Origin: Bacteroidia bacterium
Lineage (GTDB): Bacteria; Bacteroidota; Bacteroidia; Bacteroidales; Azobacteroidaceae
DNA length: 23,950 nt
Direction: 5' to 3'
NCBI GenBank assembly: GCA_025996865.1
Contig: BNTV01000076.1
Location: 1-23,950 of the forward strand
Each line of letters starts with the position of its first letter. Within the stretch, counting starts at the first letter, position 1. A model generated the notes under the pieces. The model had not been told where the DNA came from. It saw only the letters and a program-made list of their open reading frames with translations, and did no database searches. This document shows, in pieces, positions 7,198 through 12,784 of this stretch. The position numbers and the translations under genes were made by a program.

Positions 7198-9012
7198 TTA
7201 TTTACTATTTCTATCTGAGGGTAAAAGCTTTGCATTTTTTAATGAAGCCTTCGTTTCCGTTACTCTTTCCGAAAGTTTGTCGGTATCCCAAAATACCCTG
7301 CCTGTTTTATTAGCAATCGTATTGGGAGCTCCTCCGTTATCAATCATAAACAGCGAATAAACGCAATTTTTTATTCCTTCCGGCGCTATTGTTCCGGAAT
7401 ATACTTCAACCGTTTTAGTTTTGGAGCCATTTGTATTTGTAGTTGTAAGTTCAACGAATACGCTAAAGTCATTGTTTTTCCCTACTATAAATGCACCTGT
7501 TCCTTCCGAAACCCTATCACTATGGATTTTGTTTACTTTCATTGTCAAATTACCATTATTCTGTTCTGAGAAAGTTATATAGGTATCGGCAAATTGAGAT
7601 CCAATCGGATAATCGTTTGTTATATTAGTCCCTTTTAAGATAACCGGAGAAATTTTATAGGTTCCGGCAATATTTGGTGGGGTATTACCGCCGTAAATAG
7701 GCAATCCTAAATCAGTCATGTTATCTAAAATCTCTGATGGAACTATATCCTTGACGTCTTCGGTTAGTCCTTTATCATCTACTTCGGGAGGGAAAATCAA
7801 GTAAAAGGGTTGGGAATACTTCGCTGTGTTACTAAAAAGATTCACGTTAATGGTCTGCCAATCCTTTGCATTCCAAAATCTTAATTGATATTGTAAACTC
7901 TTCAAGTATTCATTTTCTTTTATAGAGTTCGATGCTTCGGTAAATGAAACTCCGGAAGTAAATCCATAAAACATTGCCAGTGAAATCTCATTGGCTAATA
8001 ATGAGTTAATTGTATTATCATAACCATTGTAACCGGCAGCGCCCTCATTTATAAAATATTCAACAAAAGAGGCTTCTCCCGTTTTAATCTCCGATGAATG
8101 ACATGCGTCGATATAAATCCAGGAATTGTTGAATTTTTTTGTTGTAGTTGCTTTTAACCAAGGTACAGTTACAGCAAGATAGTTATTTTCATCTCCAGGA
8201 GGGCTACCACAAGAAAACTGTTTATAGTTTTTGACTGTTTTTGACAGAGAAACCGAACGGGATGCACTCCATTTTGTTCCTGTTAACAAAGCTGAGGATG
8301 TTGTTTTTTTATCCATGGTTGCCATATCTATGTTGCCATGAGTGCTAATAAAGACCATATCATAATCACTTAAAAAGTCTCCCTGAAATTTCGTCCAGTC
8401 CGCGTTTTCGTCAATAAAACAATCAATATTGTCAAGACTATACCCTGCTCTTTGCAGGAAACCTGTGATCGCATCAATATCCAGCTTAAATTCATGCTGA
8501 AACGGCGCCAGTATTAACGCTTTTCCATTCCCTCCGGGGAGGATATAATCTTCATTTCCGGCACGGGTATTGACGGATGTATATGGATTAAAATCAGTAC
8601 TGCCACTGGCGGACCGCAGAGCCGAAGGATTCGTTTCTTCCATAAAAAACCGTTCATCGTCTGCCGTAACGATAAGCAGGTTGATGGCAATGCCTTCTTT
8701 CAGGTGTACTACAATGGCTGTGCTATTGGGAGTCAGTTTGGCCGATTCTACCCCTTCTATACGCTTGACCTGTTCCAATATGACATTCGGATCAATCAAC
8801 TCGTTGGCCAAATAAGCGTCGGATACAACACTTTCTATAATTTTATTACTTTCTTCTGCAATGTACCGGGCTGTTTCAGCCGCCTGCTCCCATTCTTCTT
8901 CTGTGGACGGAAAATGGGAATCGCTGTTAAAAAAATCGCACCCGACAAAAACCACTCCGGCAAGGAGAATTGCCAAAAATCGACATATCGCTTTAAATAT
9001 CCTTGTTTTCAT
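7198..9012 (-). CDS. Caspase/gingipain-like (clan CD) cysteine peptidase lipoprotein
   Basis: A 604-residue protein if started at the ATG at 9012, which has an AAGGGA site just upstream. An ATG at 9030 would add six residues. The N-terminus MKTRIFKAICRFLAILLAGV...GC is a lipoprotein-type signal with Cys25 as probable lipid site. Residues about 160-420 look like a clan CD peptidase: beta-strand MVFISTHGN with candidate catalytic His225, and WIYIDACHSS with candidate catalytic Cys304, spaced as in caspase and gingipain folds. The C-terminal 150 residues (from about 450, IAGTYKISPVIL) form a beta-rich, lipocalin-like region. It is probably exported and membrane-attached, so it differs from cytosolic caspase effectors of immune systems. 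It precedes the zinc-ribbon/FHA gene by 35 nt. The peptidase call rests on the His/Cys motifs and could be a related non-peptidase fold. Confidence 0.8.
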   Translation of the reverse strand: MKTRIFKAICRFLAILLAGVVFVGCDFFNSDSHFPSTEEEWEQAAETARYIAEESNKIIESVVSDAYLANELIDPNVILEQVKRIEGVESAKLTPNSTAIVVHLKEGIAINLLIVTADDERFFMEETNPSALRSASGSTDFNPYTSVNTRAGNEDYILPGGNGKALILAPFQHEFKLDIDAITGFLQRAGYSLDNIDCFIDENADWTKFQGDFLSDYDMVFISTHGNIDMATMDKKTTSSALLTGTKWSASRSVSLSKTVKNYKQFSCGSPPGDENNYLAVTVPWLKATTTKKFNNSWIYIDACHSSEIKTGEASFVEYFINEGAAGYNGYDNTINSLLANEISLAMFYGFTSGVSFTEASNSIKENEYLKSLQYQLRFWNAKDWQTINVNLFSNTAKYSQPFYLIFPPEVDDKGLTEDVKDIVPSEILDNMTDLGLPIYGGNTPPNIAGTYKISPVILKGTNITNDYPIGSQFADTYITFSEQNNGNLTMKVNKIHSDRVSEGTGAFIVGKNNDFSVFVELTTTNTNGSKTKTVEVYSGTIAPEGIKNCVYSLFMIDNGGAPNTIANKTGRVFWDTDKLSERVTETKASLKNAKLLPSDRNSK

Positions 9013-9069
9013 ACTTTTCCCTTCTTTCATTAATTATTTATTCATTATAATTTATCTGTTCATACTAAT

Positions 9070-9600
9070 TTAATACATATCAACCCAATGATACCAATGT
9101 TTGGTAAATTCTGCATTAAACGTACCATTTGTAATTTCTCCCTTGCTCATTTTACAACTAAATGAACCATTCATTCTATCGTCTGTAAGTTTTGTAATGG
9201 TAACTTCGCCAATCTTTGTTCCTTTATTCACGGAATGGTTTGACGTATAAATTGTAGAATTTGTGTAGAACACCTGGTAGATAATACTGATATTCGGGAC
9301 GCCCGATTCGTTGGTTGTTATATCGTAGGTTTTACCGGCTTGAGGTTTCGTGATATTTTGGTCCCAATTGATCGTTATCTGGTTGTCGGTATTAAGATAA
9401 TGACCTCCGACAAAAAAAACATCCTGTCCCGAAGACTCCCTGTTTTCATAGAACTTACAATAATCGTAAGATACCTTTTCGCCGTTATATATAAATTCCA
9501 GATACTCGGAATTATCCTCATCTCCGTCTTTTGAACAGGAGGTTAACAGTATGCTTGCCGGAAAAAGGCACAGCATCGTAAAATAAAAAATTCTTTTCAT
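9070..9600 (-). CDS. Small lipoprotein of unknown function
   Basis: A 176-residue exported protein. MKRIFYFTMLCLFPASILLTSC ends in a good lipobox (LTSC, Cys22), followed by the acidic KDGDEDNSE stretch common after the lipid cysteine in Bacteroidetes surface lipoproteins. The rest is beta-rich (FIYNGEKVSYDYCKFY; NQITINWDQN; GEVTITKLTDDRMNGSFSCKM), reminiscent of small beta-sandwich/DUF lipoproteins, but I cannot name the family. It is the first gene of the minus-strand series, 57 nt before the caspase-like lipoprotein. Whether it belongs to the signalling set or merely shares the direction is unclear. No clear TAnnTTTG promoter was found immediately upstream. Confidence 0.8.
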   Translation of the reverse strand: MKRIFYFTMLCLFPASILLTSCSKDGDEDNSEYLEFIYNGEKVSYDYCKFYENRESSGQDVFFVGGHYLNTDNQITINWDQNITKPQAGKTYDITTNESGVPNISIIYQVFYTNSTIYTSNHSVNKGTKIGEVTITKLTDDRMNGSFSCKMSKGEITNGTFNAEFTKHWYHWVDMY

Positions 9601-9806
9601 ATTGTTTTATTTATTGACAATTTATTTCATTATTTTGTCCGAACCTTGATTTTCACAAGATTTACAGGATTACCCGGATTGAAGAAACGAATCTTGAGAA
9701 TCTTTTTAATCTTGAGAAAATCGTAGTTCAAGACGATTTTAATAAACCCACCATTTCAAGCCACCCGGAACTTTGTATTTTTTCTTATTAATTTTGATGT
9801 TTCATA
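9601..9806. other. Intergenic region with GATT-phased short repeats
   Basis: No gene is visible. Around 9648-9690 the tetramer GATT recurs every 9-11 nt (GATTTTCACAA, GATTTACAG, GATTACCCG, GATTGAAG), and AATCTTGAGAA occurs twice at about 9700-9720. This looks like a degenerate tandem repeat of the kind found between Bacteroidetes genes. The start of the minus-strand series (9600) and its promoter should lie here, but I see no good -7 box. Confidence 0.4.
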
Positions 9807-9828
9807 AAACTTCCGCATCTTTTATCCA

Positions 9829-9867
9829 AAAGGTACGTACCTTTCAAGTAAAAGGTAAGTACCTTTT
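9829..9867. terminator. Palindromes downstream of HU-like gene copy 1
   Basis: AAAGGTACGTACCTTT (9829-9844) is a perfect 16-bp palindrome. AAAAGGTA-AG-TACCTTTT (9850-9867) is a second hairpin, 13 nt past the HU stop. They probably end or protect the HU transcript, and can also pair with each other in alternative folds. Confidence 0.45.
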
Positions 9868-9880
9868 TCTAAAACGCTCC

Positions 9881-10261
9881 TTAGCTTTTTTCAAACTTCA
9901 GGTTGTTCAGCATGTCCTTCAAATCCACACCCGGACGGAAGAGGATTTTCTTCGACCTGATTAAGGCGCTTGTGAACTTTTCCTTGTTCTCTGCACCCTG
10001 ACTTCCAAGGCTTACCTGAAACGAACCGAAATCGCCCAAACGAACAATTTTCCCTTCGCTCAACTGGTCGGTCAATACCTGTGTCAATGCCTCCAATACC
10101 GCCAGGGTATCGGCATGATTCACTGTGCTGCGTTGCGTAATCTCTTTTCCTAACGCTTTAAGCGTGACTTCGCCCGTACTTTTTGCATTGGCGTACCACT
10201 TCTTTGGTTCATCCGGTTTCTGAAGATTTCTTTTCTCGGATAATATGTACTTTACTGCCAT
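9881..10261 (-). CDS. HU-like DNA-binding protein, copy 1
   Basis: A 126-residue HU/IHF-type histone-like protein of the Bacteroidetes variant. It has a distinctive N-terminal extension (MAVKYILSEKRNLQKPDEPKKWYANAKSTGEV) before the HU core, with helices around 30-70, then LGDFGSFQVSLGSQG (75-89) and the arm/C-terminal strands KKILFRPGVDLKDMLNN. HU proteins bind DNA as dimers and bend it. I chose ATG 10261 over an in-frame ATG at 10285 because the paralogue at 11723 starts at the same residue and lacks the longer start. It differs from that paralogue at only four residues (Ile6/Val, Leu13/Pro, Ala99/Thr, Asp116/Glu). A CAAAACTA (-7 box in minus orientation, 10299-10306) lies 38 nt upstream. 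Its own role, chromosome structure or a mobile island, cannot be told from sequence. Confidence 0.93.
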   Translation of the reverse strand: MAVKYILSEKRNLQKPDEPKKWYANAKSTGEVTLKALGKEITQRSTVNHADTLAVLEALTQVLTDQLSEGKIVRLGDFGSFQVSLGSQGAENKEKFTSALIRSKKILFRPGVDLKDMLNNLKFEKS

Positions 10262-10298
10262 AATCCATTTATTTTTATTTGTCAAAAACGATTTTTCA

Positions 10299-10306
10299 CA
10301 AAACTA
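10299..10306 (-). promoter_or_regulatory. Possible -7 box for HU-like gene copy 1
   Basis: Read on the minus strand the site is TAGTTTTG, matching the Bacteroidetes -7 consensus TAnnTTTG, and it is kept in copy 2. No clear TTTG -33 box is at the right distance, so this is tentative. Confidence 0.35.
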
Positions 10307-10475
10307 TACCTTTTCTCCCTATTTCTTTCCCCTTAATATCCCGAACGGTCGAAATTCGTACCCGAATGGTTAATTTTTATTTTTTTTGCTTTCTTTTTTT
10401 AATTACTTTTGCCTTGCCAAAATGAAAGAATAAAAAAACATCAAACAGATTGAAAAAAATATGAACATTCAATCG

Positions 10476-10492
10476 AATACAATATTTGTATT
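10476..10492. promoter_or_regulatory. Palindromic operator candidate upstream of higBA
   Basis: AATACAA-TAT-TTGTATT is a perfect inverted repeat with 7-bp arms, ending 5 nt before the -33 box of the toxin-antitoxin promoter. HigA-type antitoxins repress their own operon by binding such palindromes, so this is the natural candidate operator. It begins just outside the direct repeat, so it is specific to the higBA segment. Confidence 0.6.
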
Positions 10493-10497
10493 TTAAT

Positions 10498-10528
10498 TTT
10501 GCAATTCAAAATAAATACCTTACCTTTG
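10498..10528 (+). promoter_or_regulatory. Bacteroidetes-type promoter of higBA
   Basis: TTTG at 10498-10501, 19 nt, then TACCTTTG at 10521-10528, an excellent match to TTTG-N19-TAnnTTTG. The toxin ATG follows 19 nt after the -7 box. Confidence 0.75.
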
Positions 10529-10547
10529 TGCGCATAATGGAAAACAG

Positions 10548-10841
10548 ATGAGGATAATTGCACATAGTACTTTAGCGGATTTTTATTTACAACATGCTGA
10601 TTCAAAGATTCCTTTGGAAAACTGGTATCATATTGCAAAAAAATCCGAATGGAATGGACTACAGGATATTAAGCAACAGTTCAACAGTGTCGATTACGTT
10701 GGTAATCAACGGTATGTATTTAATATAAAAGGAAATGATTATCGTTTAGTAGTTAAAGCGCTTTTTATTCAAAAAATCATTTACATCCGGTTTGTTGGTA
10801 CGCATGAAGAATATGATAAAATAGATTGTTCCACCATTTAA
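10548..10841 (+). CDS. higB: HigB-family RelE-like mRNA interferase toxin
   Basis: A 97-residue toxin of the HigB_toxin (RelE superfamily) type. The pattern ENWYHIAKKSEWNGLQDIKQQF followed by YVFNIKGNDYRLVVKALF and IYIRFVGTHEEYDKID is characteristic: the latter two blocks are the beta-sheet that carries the catalytic and ribosome-binding residues. Members cut mRNA on the ribosome and stop growth when the antitoxin is lost. It comes first, with the antitoxin 12 nt downstream, the usual order for HigBA. The promoter and palindromic operator lie immediately upstream. Length and motifs are complete, so it should be functional. The whole operon is enclosed by two HU-containing direct repeats. Confidence 0.92.
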   Translation: MRIIAHSTLADFYLQHADSKIPLENWYHIAKKSEWNGLQDIKQQFNSVDYVGNQRYVFNIKGNDYRLVVKALFIQKIIYIRFVGTHEEYDKIDCSTI

Positions 10842-10853
10842 AATAAAATAGTT

Positions 10854-11222
10854 ATGGCACAGATAAAAAATGAAAAGCAATACCAAATCCTGTTAAAAAG
10901 GGTAGAAAATTTGATGGATATTGTAAAAGAAGATACTCCGCCGGATGACCCTGATTTCATAGAGTTGGATTTACTCGCCGATTTAGTGGAAGAATATGGA
11001 ATAGAACATTATCCAATCGGAAAACCTTCGCTGAATGATGTTTTGAAACTTCGTATGTACGAGATGGATTTAACCCAAAAATCGTTAGCCGAATTGCTTG
11101 GGATAAGCGCACCAAGAGTAAGCGAATACCTTACCGGAAAATCGGAACCGACTTTTCAAGTAGCTTGTAAAATGCACCGGAAATTAAATATTGATGCGAA
11201 CATTATTCTTGGAGCTGTTTAA
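10854..11222 (+). CDS. higA: HigA-type antitoxin with helix-turn-helix
   Basis: A 122-residue antitoxin. The N-terminal half (1-60) is acidic and helical, with DTPPDDPDFIELDLLADLVEEYG, and would wrap the toxin. The C-terminal half holds an XRE/Cro helix-turn-helix (about 65-115): MDLTQKSLAELLGISAPRVSEYLTGKSEPT. It neutralises HigB and probably represses the operon through the AATACAA palindrome upstream. It starts 12 nt after the toxin stop. Antitoxins of this subfamily carry this acidic region before the HTH. Confidence is high because of the paired toxin. Confidence 0.92.
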   Translation: MAQIKNEKQYQILLKRVENLMDIVKEDTPPDDPDFIELDLLADLVEEYGIEHYPIGKPSLNDVLKLRMYEMDLTQKSLAELLGISAPRVSEYLTGKSEPTFQVACKMHRKLNIDANIILGAV

Positions 11223-11268
11223 ATTGTCGGTTGGTTGAATCTGGACAAACTTCCGCATCTTTTATCCA

Positions 11269-11306
11269 AAAGGTAGGCATCTTTTCCTCAAAAGGTGCCT
11301 ACCTTT
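11269..11306. terminator. Hairpin downstream of HU-like gene copy 2
   Basis: AAAGGTAGGCA (11269-11279) pairs with TGCCTACCTTT (11296-11306) across a 16-nt loop. It occupies the place of the perfect palindrome of copy 1, but the sequence differs and the pairing is kept. The second hairpin (AAAGGTAAGTACCTTT) is shared with copy 1. Confidence 0.5.
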
Positions 11307-11342
11307 CAGGTAAAAGGTAAGTACCTTTTTCTAAAACGCTCC

Positions 11343-11723
11343 TTAGCTTTTTTCAAACTTCAGGTTATTCAGCATTTCCTTCAAATCCACACCCGGACGG
11401 AAGAGGATTTTCTTCGACCGGATTAAAGTGCTTGTGAACTTTTCCTTGTTCTCTGCACCCTGACTTCCAAGGCTTACCTGAAACGAACCGAAATCGCCCA
11501 AACGGACAATTTTTCCTTCACTCAACTGGTCGGTTAATACCTGTGTCAATGCCTCCAATACCGCCAGGGTATCGGCATGATTCACTGTGCTGCGTTGCGT
11601 GATTTCTTTTCCCAACGCTTTAAGCGTGACTTCGCCCGTACTTTTTGCATTGGCGTACCACTTCTTTGGTTCATCCGGTTTCTGAGGATTTCTTTTCTCG
11701 GATAATACATACTTTACTGCCAT
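11343..11723 (-). CDS. HU-like DNA-binding protein, copy 2
   Basis: A 126-residue paralogue of the protein encoded at 9881-10261, with the same Bacteroidetes-type N-terminal extension and HU core. It differs at residues 6, 13, 99 and 116 only. Such near-identity including the flanks points to recent duplication or continuing gene conversion. The start at 11723 is the only in-frame ATG near the family's usual N-terminus (MAVKYVLSEKRN). A candidate -7 box is conserved at about the same upstream distance as in copy 1. The two proteins could form heterodimers. Nothing in the sequence shows separate roles. Confidence 0.93.
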   Translation of the reverse strand: MAVKYVLSEKRNPQKPDEPKKWYANAKSTGEVTLKALGKEITQRSTVNHADTLAVLEALTQVLTDQLSEGKIVRLGDFGSFQVSLGSQGAENKEKFTSTLIRSKKILFRPGVDLKEMLNNLKFEKS

Positions 11724-11976
11724 AATTCATTTATTTTTATTTGTTAAAAACGATTTTTCACAAAACTATACCTTTTCTCCCTGTTTCTTTCCCCGTAATA
11801 TCCCGAACGGTCGAAATTCGTGCCCGAATGGTTAATTTTTATTTTTTTTGCTTTCTTTTTTTAATTACTTTTGCCTTGACAAAATGAAAGAATAAAAAAA
11901 CATCAAGCAGATTGAAAAAACATGAACATTCAAAAATATTTTAACATTTAATATTTGGAATTAATGGATTATTTTT

Positions 11977-12011
<35 letters not shown>

Positions 12012-12023
12012 CTTTAAATATAA

Positions 12024-12033
12024 CGCGCGCGCG
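12024..12033 (+). repeat. (CG)5 dinucleotide tract
   Basis: A CGCGCGCGCG run 15 nt after the GA tract and just before the response regulator reading frame. It is unusual in an otherwise A/T-rich leader and could also slip. Confidence 0.7.
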
Positions 12034-12036
12034 AAG

Positions 12037-12765
12037 ATAACAAAAAAAACGCACCAAGCGCTCATAGTTGACGACGAAAAAAAAGCGCGCGATTATATGG
12101 CCGACCTGCTCGCGTCTCTTGTCCCGGATTGGGAAATCACGAAGGCGGAGGATTCCCAAACGGCATTGCAACTTATCAAAACGCATACCTACGATTTGTT
12201 GTTTGCCGATATTGAGATGCCGCAAATGGATGGCTTGGATTTGTTGCAGGAAATAAAACGAACCGGTAAAAAACCGCACATCATACTTGTTTCCGCCTAC
12301 GATAAATTTGAATACGCTCAAAAAGGCATGGAATCGGGCGCTTCCGGATATATACTGAAACCCATTGAGAAAGACCGTGTTCTTCAGGCTCTCCAACGCT
12401 ATTTTAACGAGGTAAATTCACACAAAACTGCGCCGGAAACAATCGTGTTCAATAAATGCAACGGAAGTTTTCCCATCCGGACGACGGATATTCTCGCCAT
12501 TGAAAAACAGGAAAAATACATTTTCAAGGTCTATAAAAAAGAGGATTGCGTATGCAATTGTCGGGGAACGCTGAATGAGGTATTCCTGCAACTGCCGGAA
12601 AATTTTATCCATATCAACCGGCAATGTATCGTCAACGCTCATTTCATCGAACGTTTCAACTCGCTGTCGAAAGAAATCATCCTGCTTCAGAACAACAGGG
12701 AACTCCGTTTTGTCGCCAGCAGGGATAAATGGAAAAATATAAAACAAATCTTGTCCTCAGTTTAA
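12037..12765 (+). CDS. LytTR-family response regulator with defective (ATA) or phase-variable start
   Basis: The open frame encodes a complete receiver domain plus LytTR DNA-binding domain (about 242 residues counted from 12037). The natural N-terminus should read M-TKKTHQALIVDDEKKARDYM, but the first codon is ATA. The first in-frame ATG (12097) would remove the essential acidic pair Asp12-Asp13. Receiver: Asp12/13, phospho-acceptor Asp58 (LLFADIEMPQMDG), Ser86 and Lys108 (ILKP). LytTR: about 135-242 (NGSFPIRTTDILAIEKQEKYIFKVY ... FIHINRQCIVN). It would bind direct repeats near promoters when phosphorylated by the LytS-type kinase encoded 19 nt downstream. Translation must use ATA, or the ATG at 11964 after a GA-tract shift, or fail. 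A sequencing error at 12039 (G read as A) is the alternative. Confidence 0.85.
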   Translation: MTKKTHQALIVDDEKKARDYMADLLASLVPDWEITKAEDSQTALQLIKTHTYDLLFADIEMPQMDGLDLLQEIKRTGKKPHIILVSAYDKFEYAQKGMESGASGYILKPIEKDRVLQALQRYFNEVNSHKTAPETIVFNKCNGSFPIRTTDILAIEKQEKYIFKVYKKEDCVCNCRGTLNEVFLQLPENFIHINRQCIVNAHFIERFNSLSKEIILLQNNRELRFVASRDKWKNIKQILSSV

Positions 12766-12784
12766 TCTCAAATTCCGAAAATAG

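Larger units (their letters stand above)
9807..10472. repeat. Direct repeat copy 1 carrying an HU-like gene
   Basis: From AAACTTCCGCATCTTTTATCC at 9807 to ATGAACATTCAA at 10472 this stretch matches 11247-11933 almost base for base. It includes the HU-like gene, its downstream hairpins and about 200 nt upstream. Copy 2 is 21 nt longer, mainly because of a different hairpin. The HigBA operon lies between the copies. Confidence 0.9.
11247..11933. repeat. Direct repeat copy 2 carrying an HU-like gene
   Basis: Second copy of the 9807-10472 repeat, in the same orientation. Its 21 extra nt are mostly at the hairpin 11269-11306. Its right end, ATGAACATTCAA, lies just upstream of the response regulator leader. 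Recombination between copies would delete higBA together with one HU gene (about 1.45 kb). Confidence 0.9.

Noticed and set aside
1..9030. Type VI secretion threonine-phosphorylation module (PpkA/PppA/Fha) or TerY-P triad.
   Set aside because: No Tss genes, no VWA/TerY protein and no tellurium-resistance genes are present. The protease partners do not fit either system.
1..9030. Cytosolic abortive-infection system with caspase effector.
   Set aside because: The caspase-like and trypsin-like parts are both exported, and no sensor NTPase or nucleotide cyclase is present.
9807..11933. HU direct repeats as insertion-sequence ends.
   Set aside because: No transposase, no terminal inverted repeats and no short target duplications; the repeats contain a whole gene with its flanks.
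12097..12765. Response regulator starting at the first ATG (12097).
   Set aside because: This start would cut off the first beta-strand and the Asp-Asp pair of the receiver domain, whose coding sequence is plainly present upstream in the same frame.
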